Part shown: piece by piece, positions 26,697 to 34,479 of the stretch
Numbering within the stretch: position 1 is the stretch's first letter
Layout of the letters: every line of letters begins with the position of its first letter
Origin: Fluviicola sp.
GTDB taxonomy: Bacteria; Bacteroidota; Bacteroidia; Flavobacteriales_D; Crocinitomicaceae
Length of the DNA stretch: 64,000 bases
Assembly (NCBI RefSeq): GCF_029266855.1
Contig: NZ_JAQSWB010000008.1
Coordinates: 186,001 to 250,000 of the forward strand
Direction of reading: 5' to 3'
Program-made: the position numbers and the translations under genes
Notes under the pieces: model-generated
What the model was told of the DNA's origin: nothing
The model's database searches: none
What the model saw: the letters and a program-made list of their open reading frames with translations, nothing else

Positions 26697-27764
26697 ATGA
26701 CAAAAATCATCTGTGGTATTCAGCAAATGGGAATCGGTGTTCCTGATGTTCAATCAATTTGGAAATGGTACAGGGAACACTTCGGTGTGGATGTTCGCAT
26801 TTTTGAAGAAGCTGCCGAGGCGCCTTTGATGACACGTTATACCGGTGGAATTATCCACTCCAGAACTGCAACACTTGCACTTTCAATGGAAAGCGGCGGT
26901 GGATTTGAGATCTGGCAGTTTACTTCACGCCCGACTGAAAAAAGTACCGAACAGATCATCTTGGGTGATTTTGGATTATATGCCTGCCGGATCAAATCGA
27001 GAGACGTAAAAGCTACTTATGATTTCCTGGTAAAAAAGGGTGCCCGGGTTTTATCCGAACCGAAGCAGTTACCAAACGGAAGTTTTCACTTTTTGGTTGA
27101 GGATCCGAATGGAAATCTTTTTGATATTGTGGAGGGTTCAGGCTGGTTCATGGACACAAAATTTGAAGGAAAAACAGGTGGTGTTGCCGGTTCAATGATC
27201 GGAGTGAGTTCCATAGAAAAAGCACTTCCATTGTATCAGACAATTTTGGGATACGATCAGATTGTCTATGACGTAACAGATACTTTTGATGCTTTTGACA
27301 ATATTCCCAATGGAAATCATAAAGTTAGAAGAGTATTATTGCAGCATTCACAAGACCGGAAAGGACCATTTGCAAAATTGCTCGGGCCTTCTCAAATTGA
27401 ATTAATCCAGGCTGTGGAAAGAACAGATGCAAAATCTATCTTTAAAAATCGGTTTTGGGGAGATTGGGGCTTCATTCATTTGTGCTTTGATGTCCAGGGA
27501 ATGGATGATCTGCAAAAGGAATGCGAACAATTGGGTTTCCCCTTTACTGTTGACTCGGGGAAAACCTTTGATATGGGAGAAGCCGGCGGAAGATTCAGTT
27601 ACATCGAAGATCCTGACGGTACCTGGATCGAGTTTGTTGAAACTCATAAGGTTCCTGTTATGAAAAAATTAGGCTGGTATATTCATTTGAAGAATAAAAA
27701 ACCCGGAGCCTTTTTACCTAATTGGATGCTGAGAGCTATGAGATTCAATCGGGTAAAGAATTGA
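26697..27764 (+). CDS. VOC-superfamily protein with two glyoxalase-like domains
   Basis: The 355-residue protein has two vicinal-oxygen-chelate modules. The first (about 5-150) starts QQMGIGVPDVQSIWKWYREH and ends LVEDPNGNLFDIVEG; the second (about 160-325) contains SMIGVSSIEKALPLYQTILG, GFIHLCFDVQGMDDL and IEDPDGTWIEFVE. Possible metal ligands are His in GFIHLCF and Glu in WIEFVE. It has the length of 4-hydroxyphenylpyruvate dioxygenase, but lacks the C-terminal helix motifs of that enzyme, so I name only the superfamily. A cytosolic dioxygenase or lyase acting on a small acid is possible. No operon partner: neighbours are 123 bp upstream and 78 bp downstream. Confidence 0.88.
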   Translation: MTKIICGIQQMGIGVPDVQSIWKWYREHFGVDVRIFEEAAEAPLMTRYTGGIIHSRTATLALSMESGGGFEIWQFTSRPTEKSTEQIILGDFGLYACRIKSRDVKATYDFLVKKGARVLSEPKQLPNGSFHFLVEDPNGNLFDIVEGSGWFMDTKFEGKTGGVAGSMIGVSSIEKALPLYQTILGYDQIVYDVTDTFDAFDNIPNGNHKVRRVLLQHSQDRKGPFAKLLGPSQIELIQAVERTDAKSIFKNRFWGDWGFIHLCFDVQGMDDLQKECEQLGFPFTVDSGKTFDMGEAGGRFSYIEDPDGTWIEFVETHKVPVMKKLGWYIHLKNKKPGAFLPNWMLRAMRFNRVKN

Positions 27765-27817
27765 TTTAACAGTAGCTTTTGTTGATTTTAATCCTACCTT
27801 CTTATGAATTAAAATTG

Positions 27818-27825
27818 TAATTTTG
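27818..27825 (+). promoter_or_regulatory. Candidate -7 box deciding the start of the lipoprotein gene
   Basis: TAATTTTG fits TAnnTTTG. Transcription would begin near 27832, only about 5 bp before the ATG at 27837, so the second ATG at 27843 is the more likely start. Confidence 0.45.
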
Positions 27826-27842
27826 AGTCAAATTGTATGCTT

Positions 27843-28997
27843 ATGAGATTTCTCCAATTTTCACTTTGTTTCATTATCCTGGCTTCCGCACTTCTAATCT
27901 CTTCCTGTGAAGATGATATCGATTTTGCAGGAGACCATGTGGAAACACCCGTTTTATTTGGATTATTGGATAAAAATGATTCCCTGCATTATGTGAAGCT
28001 TACCCGGACATTCGGTGGTTCGAATAATGCATTGGAGGTTGCTCAGATCGCGGATTCAAGTTATTTCCAGGACGCGGATATCAAAGTAGAGGAATGGGCT
28101 TCATTGCCTCCGAATAATGTAAATACCAAAATCAGAACATGGGTTTTAAAGGATACTATCCTAACGACCAAAGTTCCGGGTGCTTTCTATAGCCCGAATC
28201 AAAAAGTATACTATTTCAAAACCGAACCTTTCAACATTTCAAATCAACCGGCTCTTGGAGATCCAAACTTGAATGTGGCTTTGAAAGATGAAGCAACTTA
28301 CAAGTTAATTGCAACCATCAACGGCGGAGAAATTGTGGTGACAGGTGAGACAGAACTGGTAGCAGGAATGGCAATCACTCAGCCTTCAGCTGCAGGAAGC
28401 TATGCTTTTGTTAAAACGGTAAATGGCGTCAAACAATATAATGCACTGAGCCTAAAAGCAAATAACGGGAATGCTGAAGTGGTAGATGCCCGTATCCAGG
28501 TCTTTTTCGATGAATATTTCAACGGGGTTCCGGTACAGAAATCATTTACCTGGAAAGTTGGAGAGTTAAACGGAGACCAAATTGTCGGTACGACATCTAA
28601 TCTTCCTGCCAATGGTGAAACGTTCTACACATTGATTAAAAACAATTGTACGAATGATCCTACAATCACCAAACGTAAATTGACATCGGTTCGATTGCTC
28701 ATGACGGGTGGAGCAGATGATTTGAGCAAGTACATTTTAGTGAATCAACCAAGCTCTTCCCTGGCACAAAACAAGCCCTCATTTACAAACTTATCACGAG
28801 CTGATGGCGGACCAGTAATCGGTATATTCAGCTCAAGAATGACCAACAAACAAGAGAAATTCAATACAAACAGTACTGCCACTCTTGATTATTTATCCCG
28901 AAAAGAATTGTCTACAGGTCCAATCACCGGATTATTAATGTTCTGCAGCGACTACCAGCCTGATATTAACAGCGGAGAATTCTGGATTTGTCAATAA
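27843..28997 (+). CDS. Lipoprotein, DUF4249-like
   Basis: About 384 residues with a lipoprotein signal, lipobox LISSC near residue 22, followed by acidic residues EDDIDF. The N-terminal part of the mature protein (VLFGLLDKNDSLHYVKLTR, then SSYFQDADIKVEEW) resembles DUF4249-type proteins of Bacteroidota, which have a carboxypeptidase-like beta domain on the outer membrane. The match is by eye and I am not sure. An upstream ATG at 27837 would add two residues; I prefer 27843 because of the -7 box at 27818 and because it gives the tidier signal peptide. A terminator follows 22 bp after the stop. Confidence 0.85.
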   Translation: MRFLQFSLCFIILASALLISSCEDDIDFAGDHVETPVLFGLLDKNDSLHYVKLTRTFGGSNNALEVAQIADSSYFQDADIKVEEWASLPPNNVNTKIRTWVLKDTILTTKVPGAFYSPNQKVYYFKTEPFNISNQPALGDPNLNVALKDEATYKLIATINGGEIVVTGETELVAGMAITQPSAAGSYAFVKTVNGVKQYNALSLKANNGNAEVVDARIQVFFDEYFNGVPVQKSFTWKVGELNGDQIVGTTSNLPANGETFYTLIKNNCTNDPTITKRKLTSVRLLMTGGADDLSKYILVNQPSSSLAQNKPSFTNLSRADGGPVIGIFSSRMTNKQEKFNTNSTATLDYLSRKELSTGPITGLLMFCSDYQPDINSGEFWICQ

Positions 28998-29019
28998 TAT
29001 AATTAATTGAAACTTAAAG

Positions 29020-29055
29020 AATCCCATTTGCAGTAGCAGATGGGATTTCTTTTTT
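29020..29055 (+). terminator. Rho-independent terminator
   Basis: A 12-bp stem with one G-T pair (AATCCCATTTGC, 29020-29031, with GCAGATGGGATT, 29036-29047) and an AGTA loop precedes TCTTTTTT. It ends the lipoprotein gene transcript. Confidence 0.88.
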
Positions 29056-29197
29056 AAGCGAAAACCTTATTAACCTGGCTGATTTATCCTTTTGTCGGAT
29101 AAGAGTATACTTATCCTTCCTTTCCCCTGGTAATTAATTATTCTGTTTTAAGTTGATCTTATGACCGGGCAAAAGTTCTTTTTTCTTTTTAGTTCAT

Positions 29198-29205
29198 TAA
29201 ATTTG
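29198..29205 (+). promoter_or_regulatory. Candidate -7 box for priA
   Basis: TAAATTTG fits the consensus, with TTC (not TTG) 19 bp upstream. The ATG begins only 4 bp after the box, so a transcript from here would be leaderless. Confidence 0.4.
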
Positions 29206-29209
29206 TTTC

Positions 29210-31693
29210 ATGAGCGAGCGTATTACTCTTTTCGTTGATGTTATCTTACCCATTCCATTAAGCCAGGAATTTACCTACCGGGTTCCTTTTGAAATGAACG
29301 ACCAAATCCAGGAATACCTTCGGGTCATTGTTCCCTTTGGAAAAGGAAAGCTTTACACGGGAATCATCACGAAAATCCACCAGGAAGCTCCAAAGCTTTA
29401 CCAGGCAAAATACCTGGAGCACATTCTCGACGAAACACCCATTATCACGAAAAAACAATTTTCTTTCTGGAAATGGATATCACAATACTATATGGCTCCC
29501 ATCGGGGATGTCATGAACGCAGCACTTCCGGCTAATTTTAAACTGGCAAGTGAAACGAAAATTGTGATTCACCCGGATTTCGATTCGGATAATACTCCCC
29601 TAACCGACAGGGAATACCTGGTGGTCGAGGCCCTGGAGATCAAAGAAACCCTGGACTTAAAAGAAATTTCCGAAATAATCGGGATCAAAACGATCCAACC
29701 GCTTATTAAAACTCTGCTGGAAAAGAATATTGTACTGACTCTCGAAGAGGTTTCAAATAAGTTTACTCCCAAAACCGGGCTATTCGTTGTTATCCATGAA
29801 AATTACCGCTCTGACAGTGTTCTCAATGAACTGTTTGAACAGCTTGCACAAAAAAAGACCACACAGAAACAGGAACAGGTTCTGTTGAAAATATTACAAC
29901 TTGGAGGCTTTCATTCCGGAGAGGTTACCCCTATTCTTCGCAAATCGCTGGAAGACCAGGGATGCTCTTTATCTGCAATAAACACATTGGAAAAGCAAGG
30001 TGTTTTACGTATTGAGCGCTTAGAAATCTCCAGGATCAATTCTTTGGATCAAAGTAAGTTCTCATTCCCGGTACTGAGCACAGCTCAATCCCTTGCTCTT
30101 AATGAAATTGAAACCGGCTTCCAGGAAAAAGACACCATCTTACTCCAGGGAATTACAGGTTCAGGGAAAACAGAGATTTACATTGAATTGATTCGAAAAG
30201 TTCTGGACCAGGGGAAACAGGTTTTATTTCTCGTTCCGGAGATTGCTCTGACCACCCAGTTGATCCAGCGTTTATCTGCCTATTTCGGAGAAAAGATCGG
30301 AGTGTATCATTCCAGATTCAATTCCAACGAGCGGGTAGAGATCTGGAACAAAGTACTTCAAAACGATCCAAAACAGTTCAGGTTGGTTGTGGGTGCGCGT
30401 TCTTCGATATTCCTGCCGTTCCAGGACCTCGGGCTGATTATCGTAGATGAAGAACATGAAACTTCCTATAAACAACACGACCCTTCTCCCAGGTACAACG
30501 CACGGGATATGGCGATCGTTTTAGCTCATTTCTTCAAAACAAAGACACTTCTAGGTTCAGCAACACCTTCCATAGAAACCTTTCAAAACACACGGGATCA
30601 GAAGTACGGACACGTCTTGCTTACCGAGCGCTTTTCACAGGTTCAGCTTCCGGAAATATTGTGTGCGGATATGAAGGAAGAGCGCAGACAAAAAAGCTTA
30701 AACGGTCATTTTTCCAAGTTCCTATTGGAAAACATCGTTGAGACTTTAAAAAAACAGGAACAAGTTATTCTTTTCCAGAACAGAAGAGGCTACACTCCTA
30801 TCTGGACTTGTGAGATCTGCGGTTTCAGTCCGAACTGCATTAATTGCGACACGACATTAAACTACCACAAGCATTCCAATATATTGAAATGCCATCATTG
30901 CAGTTACCAAACGAATCCAATAGGAACTTGTCCGGCCTGCGGAAGCAACCGATTGAAAATGCTTGGATTCGGAACAGAGAAAATTGAAGACGACCTATCC
31001 CTGATCCTTCCGGACATACGCATTGGAAGAATGGATTTGGATACTACCCGGAATAAGAATAGTCATTTGGAATTGATCCAGGCATTTGAAAACCGGGAAA
31101 TCGATGTTTTGATAGGCACACAAATGGTAGCAAAAGGTCTTGACTTTGATCACGTAGGTCTTGTCGGGATCCTGGATGCCGATTTAATGCTAAATAAAAC
31201 GGATTTCAGAGCATTTGAACGTGCTTTCCAGTTAATGACACAGGTTGCAGGAAGATCCGGCAGGAGAAACAAGCGCGGGAAAGTGATCATTCAAACCGGG
31301 AATCCGGATCACTGGGTGATTCAAAAAGTGATGGAACATGATTACGATTCTTTCGCAATCAATGAAATCGTGGAGCGGAGAAATTATCATTACCCTCCTT
31401 TCTATAAGCTCATTCGTTTTACTTTCAAGCACAGGGACCGCGATTTGGTGGAAGCAGGTGCACTTCATTTCAGTAAATTATTGAAGGAACAATTCCACGA
31501 ACGGGTATTAGGACCTGAATCCCCGGTTATCGCGAGGATTCAGAACCTATATCTCAAAGAAATTATTTTAAAGATAGAGCACGATGCTCCACAAAAGAAA
31601 GTAAAGGAACGCTTACATGAGCTGACGGATCAATTTTTCAGCGTTCCCCATTTCAAACCTATTCGACTAATTGCTGACGTAGATCCCGCTTAA
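29210..31693 (+). CDS. priA: Primosomal replication protein N' (PriA helicase)
   Basis: The 827-residue protein has the N-terminal DNA-binding domain (about 1-200, [20 protein letters not shown]), a superfamily 2 helicase core with Walker [12 protein letters not shown] near 313 and DEEH near 412, and a zinc-binding insert with eight cysteines in [13 protein letters not shown] and CHHCSY...CPAC near 535-580. The C-terminal domain follows motif VI ([13 protein letters not shown]). PriA restarts stalled replication forks. Full length for the family. It converges on the sigma factor gene and shares the TTAA at 31690-31693, so both stop codons lie on the same four bases. Confidence 0.97.
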   Translation: MSERITLFVDVILPIPLSQEFTYRVPFEMNDQIQEYLRVIVPFGKGKLYTGIITKIHQEAPKLYQAKYLEHILDETPIITKKQFSFWKWISQYYMAPIGDVMNAALPANFKLASETKIVIHPDFDSDNTPLTDREYLVVEALEIKETLDLKEISEIIGIKTIQPLIKTLLEKNIVLTLEEVSNKFTPKTGLFVVIHENYRSDSVLNELFEQLAQKKTTQKQEQVLLKILQLGGFHSGEVTPILRKSLEDQGCSLSAINTLEKQGVLRIERLEISRINSLDQSKFSFPVLSTAQSLALNEIETGFQEKDTILLQGITGSGKTEIYIELIRKVLDQGKQVLFLVPEIALTTQLIQRLSAYFGEKIGVYHSRFNSNERVEIWNKVLQNDPKQFRLVVGARSSIFLPFQDLGLIIVDEEHETSYKQHDPSPRYNARDMAIVLAHFFKTKTLLGSATPSIETFQNTRDQKYGHVLLTERFSQVQLPEILCADMKEERRQKSLNGHFSKFLLENIVETLKKQEQVILFQNRRGYTPIWTCEICGFSPNCINCDTTLNYHKHSNILKCHHCSYQTNPIGTCPACGSNRLKMLGFGTEKIEDDLSLILPDIRIGRMDLDTTRNKNSHLELIQAFENREIDVLIGTQMVAKGLDFDHVGLVGILDADLMLNKTDFRAFERAFQLMTQVAGRSGRRNKRGKVIIQTGNPDHWVIQKVMEHDYDSFAINEIVERRNYHYPPFYKLIRFTFKHRDRDLVEAGALHFSKLLKEQFHERVLGPESPVIARIQNLYLKEIILKIEHDAPQKKVKERLHELTDQFFSVPHFKPIRLIADVDPA

Positions 31694-32559
31694 CCAAGGT
31701 ATGATTTAAGCATCCGGCTTCGGGATGTGTGCTTCAAGCGTCGAATTGCTTTTTCTTTTATTTGTCTTACTCTCTCTCTTGTCAGATCGAATAAATCTCC
31801 GATCTCTTCCAATGTGAGAGGGTGCTTTCCATTCAGTCCGTAATAGAGTCGAACAACGTCTCCTTCTCTTCCTGACAATGAGGAAAGCGAGCGTTCAATC
31901 TCTTTTCGCAAGGACTCTTTCGTTAATTCATTTTCAGGGCTTGGAAGTGAATCATTCGGCAATACATCGTACATGCTTGATGAGCTTTCATCACCGTCTA
32001 CCAATGGAGCATCCATCGATAAATGCCTTGCTGTATTTGCCAGTGACTGACGAACATCTTCTACTGAGCATTCCAGGTATTCTGCCAATTCATCGGCTGA
32101 AGGCGGACGTTCATATTGCTGTTCCAACTCACTATATGCTCTGTTAATTTTATTAATTGTTCCAATTTTATTCAAAGGAAGCCGTACTATTCGGGCTTGT
32201 TCAGCCAACGCCTGCAGGATTGACTGACGAATCCACCAAACTGCGTACGAAATAAATTTAAATCCTCTTGTTTCATCAAATCTTTCTGCTGCTTTGATCA
32301 AACCTAAATTCCCCTCATTAATGAGATCGGGAAGTGATAAGCCTTGATTTTGGTACTGTTTAGAAACAGATACCACAAATCTTAAATTAGCTTTTGTTAA
32401 ACGTTCCAACGCCCTCTTGTCCCCCGCCTTAATTCGTTTAGCTAATTCTACTTCTTCATCAGCAGTAATTAATTCAACGCGACCAATTTCCTGAAGGTAT
32501 TTATCGAGAGATGCTGTTTCCCGATTTGTAACTTGCTTTACAATCTTTAACTGTCTCAT
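31690..32559 (-). CDS. rpoD: Primary RNA polymerase sigma factor (RpoD/SigA)
   Basis: The 289-residue protein has the compact form of the Bacteroidota housekeeping sigma factor, lacking the long region 1.1 and non-conserved region of E. coli. Region 1.2 ([20 protein letters not shown]) starts near residue 14, region 2 contains [37 protein letters not shown] and [10 protein letters not shown] (promoter -10 reading), region 3 is [13 protein letters not shown], and region 4.2 is the helix-turn-helix [20 protein letters not shown] near 248-267. It is the factor expected to read the TAnnTTTG boxes noted in this window. It has no visible operon partner. Confidence 0.97.
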   Translation of the reverse strand: MRQLKIVKQVTNRETASLDKYLQEIGRVELITADEEVELAKRIKAGDKRALERLTKANLRFVVSVSKQYQNQGLSLPDLINEGNLGLIKAAERFDETRGFKFISYAVWWIRQSILQALAEQARIVRLPLNKIGTINKINRAYSELEQQYERPPSADELAEYLECSVEDVRQSLANTARHLSMDAPLVDGDESSSSMYDVLPNDSLPSPENELTKESLRKEIERSLSSLSGREGDVVRLYYGLNGKHPLTLEEIGDLFDLTRERVRQIKEKAIRRLKHTSRSRMLKSYLG

Positions 32560-32688
32560 GGTCTTTACAATTGATTTACATGAATATAACGATTATAAGA
32601 TACACATAGTTGTGTTAGTTGGAATCAAAAAATGTTAAATGAATAAAGAGATTGTTTAAACTAACAAATTGTGTGAATCAATGAAGAT

Positions 32689-32719
32689 TTCGGATAATCA
32701 AGTTAAAAAAGTAACTTTG
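32689..32719 (+). promoter_or_regulatory. Candidate promoter of the phosphatase-methylase pair
   Basis: TTC (32689-32691) and TAACTTTG (32712-32719) are separated by 20 bp, close to the Bacteroidota TTG-N20-TAnnTTTG pattern. The ATG at 32740 is 20 bp after the -7 box. Confidence 0.6.
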
Positions 32720-32739
32720 CACCCAAATAAACAGGATCT

Positions 32740-33207
32740 ATGCGGGTTTTAATGGTTTGTCTCGGAAATATATGTCGTTCGCCTATGGCTGACGGCTGGC
32801 TTAGACATAAGGTGAAATTACTTGATTTATCAATCGAGGTTGATTCGGCGGGAACGGCAAATTATCATGTAGGGAAGGAACCGGATCACCGTATGCGAAG
32901 AATTTCGTTGGAATATGGTGTTTCAATTGATGAATTGAGAGCCCGTCAGTTTTCCGTTGCGGATTTTGACAATTATGACGTTATCTTTGCAATGGATAAA
33001 AGCAATGAGCAAGATATTCTGCGTTTAGCACGAAATGAAAATGATAAGCAGAAGGTAAAGCTTTTTTTAAACGAATTATATCCGGACCAGGATTTAGAAG
33101 TTCCCGATCCCTATTACGGAACCGATGCTAATTTCAAAGAAGTGATTGAATTACTGGATCAGGCAACGAATGCATTTTTAATAAACAACCAATTAATACA
33201 AAACTAA
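32740..33207 (+). CDS. Low-molecular-weight protein tyrosine phosphatase
   Basis: The 155-residue protein starts with the phosphate-binding loop CLGNICRS at residues 7-14 (nucleophile Cys7, Arg13) and has the general-acid aspartate in the motif VPDPYYG near 120-126. These define the LMW-PTP family, which dephosphorylates tyrosine (or arginine) on proteins in the cytosol. The fold length of about 155 residues is normal. Its stop overlaps the start of the next gene (TAATG at 33205-33209), so the pair is probably translated together. Confidence 0.96.
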   Translation: MRVLMVCLGNICRSPMADGWLRHKVKLLDLSIEVDSAGTANYHVGKEPDHRMRRISLEYGVSIDELRARQFSVADFDNYDVIFAMDKSNEQDILRLARNENDKQKVKLFLNELYPDQDLEVPDPYYGTDANFKEVIELLDQATNAFLINNQLIQN

Positions 33208-33917
33208 TGAGTGCCGGTAATTTATACCTTATTCCCAATACGCTTGGAGGCGAATCCACTGAGGATATTATTCCTCAAAAAGTAGCTGAAATTGCCAGTG
33301 AACTTCGTGTTTTTGCAGTGGAAGACATTAAATCCGCACGCAGGTTGCTTCGTAAAATAGACCGGACTTTTCCAATCGACGAATCAGAGTTTTTTGTACT
33401 TAACAAAGCTACAGCAGCAAGCGAAGTCTATCACCTGATCAAGGCCATGAAAGCGGGAAAAAGTGTTGGAATCATCAGTGAAGCAGGTTGTGCCGGAATT
33501 GCAGATCCGGGGGCTATTTTGGTTTCCCTTGCTCATGAAAATGAGATCCGCGTTTGCCCGACCGTAGGACCAAGTTCTATCCTGCTGACTTTAATCGGAA
33601 GCGGTTTTAACGGACAGCAATTTTCATTTCACGGATATTTACCCAAAGAACAAAAGGAACGGATCAGAAAATTGAAGGACCTGGAACAACGGGTAAAAAG
33701 AAACGGCGAAACTCAGTTGTTTATGGATACTCCTTTCAGATCCATGCACGTTTTTGAAGATCTACTCAATGTACTGGCAGATGACACCCTGCTTTGCGTA
33801 GCTTCCAACCTGACATTGTTCACCGAACGTATTCAAACGAAAACGATCAAAGACTGGAGAGAAAATGCTTACGACGTGAGCAAGCAGCCAACGATGTTCG
33901 CATTGGGGAAATTATGA
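33207..33917 (+). CDS. Tetrapyrrole-methylase family SAM methyltransferase (RsmI-like)
   Basis: The 236-residue protein carries the tetrapyrrole methylase fold: NLYLIPNTLGGE at the N-terminus, KSVGIISEAGCAGIADPGAI near 88-107 (the SAM-binding glycine-rich turn) and VCPTVGPSSILLTLIGSGF near 115-133. RsmI methylates C1402 of 16S rRNA; this short form belongs to a related Bacteroidota group annotated as SAM-dependent methyltransferase. I do not claim the exact substrate. Coupled to the phosphatase gene by a one-base overlap. A tandem repeat begins directly at its stop codon. Confidence 0.92.
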   Translation: MSAGNLYLIPNTLGGESTEDIIPQKVAEIASELRVFAVEDIKSARRLLRKIDRTFPIDESEFFVLNKATAASEVYHLIKAMKAGKSVGIISEAGCAGIADPGAILVSLAHENEIRVCPTVGPSSILLTLIGSGFNGQQFSFHGYLPKEQKERIRKLKDLEQRVKRNGETQLFMDTPFRSMHVFEDLLNVLADDTLLCVASNLTLFTERIQTKTIKDWRENAYDVSKQPTMFALGKL

Positions 33918-33993
33918 GGATGTTAGGACTTTAGGACATTAGGATATTAGGACGTTAGGATATTAGGATGTTAGGATTTTAGGACTTTAGGAC
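33918..33993 (+). repeat. 8-bp tandem repeat GGAYNTTA, nine units
   Basis: Nine variable units of the form GGAYNTTA (GGATGTTA, GGACTTTA, GGACATTA and so on) run without a break from the first base after the stop codon of the methylase gene to 33989, plus GGAC. Confidence 0.92.
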
Positions 33994-33997
33994 GAAA

Positions 33998-34039
33998 GAC
34001 TGGAGACTGGAGACTTAAGACTAGAGACCAGAGACTGAG
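33998..34039 (+). repeat. 7-bp tandem repeat GACYRGA, six units
   Basis: Six degenerate units (GACTGGA twice, GACTTAA, GACTAGA, GACCAGA, GACTGAG) follow four bases after the 8-bp array. Confidence 0.88.
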
Positions 34040-34090
34040 TCTTAATTCTCTTGTGAAAAATTTAATCCATACCTATTTCAGTCTGCGAGT

Positions 34091-34239
34091 TTCGTAGTTT
34101 GAAAATAAAACACTGCTTCCTCTGACGCTTTGGTCAGGGCTTTCAGCACTAAAGTTTCGCAGTGTGAAACTACTTCGCTCTTTCGAGCTTCGTAGTTTGA
34201 AAATGAAACACTGCTTCACTAAAGTTTCGCAGTGTGAAA
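34091..34239. repeat. Structured repeat, with partial duplication
   Basis: A 29-bp segment is present at 34091-34119 and 34189-34217 with one mismatch, and a 23-bp segment at 34147-34169 and 34217-34239. Each pair forms a stem ACACTGC / GCAGTGT. The first hairpin encloses TGACGCTTTGGTCA (34123-34136), a core also found at 47944-47957. Confidence 0.85.
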
Positions 34240-34377
34240 GGAGACAGTAGCAGACCTTACAGTCGCTACGTCTCAAGGTGGGGTACCTCAGGTTATAACT
34301 TCTGTTGAAGTTACCTTCGTCTTCAAGTGCTATCGCACTTTCTTCTATGCTTAATCCATACTTAAAAGGTGGAGTAC

Positions 34378-34459
34378 GGCGGACTAGCGCTGTGTCCTTC
34401 GGCTATTCTGTCTTGTGAGGCAGAGCCTCAGTCTTCGTCCGCCGCGGCGGACTCTTATC
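34378..34459. repeat. GC-rich dispersed repeat, copy 1
   Basis: This 82-bp unit aligns closely with 61167-61247. It ends in a palindrome of two facing halves (GTCCGCC / GGCGGAC) followed by TCTTATC. It lies 20 bp from the stop codon of the reverse-strand adhesin-like gene, in the same relative place as its relative at 61 kb. Confidence 0.85.
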
Positions 34460-34479
34460 CATACTTTAAGTATGCTTTA

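Larger units (their letters stand above)
33918..34479. other. Repeat-dense intergenic region
   Basis: This 562-bp stretch separates convergent genes and has no believable gene. It holds the 8-bp and 7-bp arrays, a paired structured repeat at 34091-34239, two adjacent 6-bp hairpins at 34297-34312 (AACTTC / GAAGTT) and 34325-34340 (AAGTGC / GCACTT), and a GC-rich dispersed repeat at 34378-34459. A 67-codon reverse frame across the structured repeat is built from repeat sequence and is not counted as a gene. Confidence 0.8.

Noticed and set aside
26697-27764. 4-hydroxyphenylpyruvate dioxygenase
   Set aside because: Length fits, but the characteristic C-terminal helix and iron-ligand context are not seen; kept as VOC superfamily.
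34073-34276. Reverse 67-codon ORF
   Set aside because: Made of the duplicated structured repeat, no start signal and no known fold.
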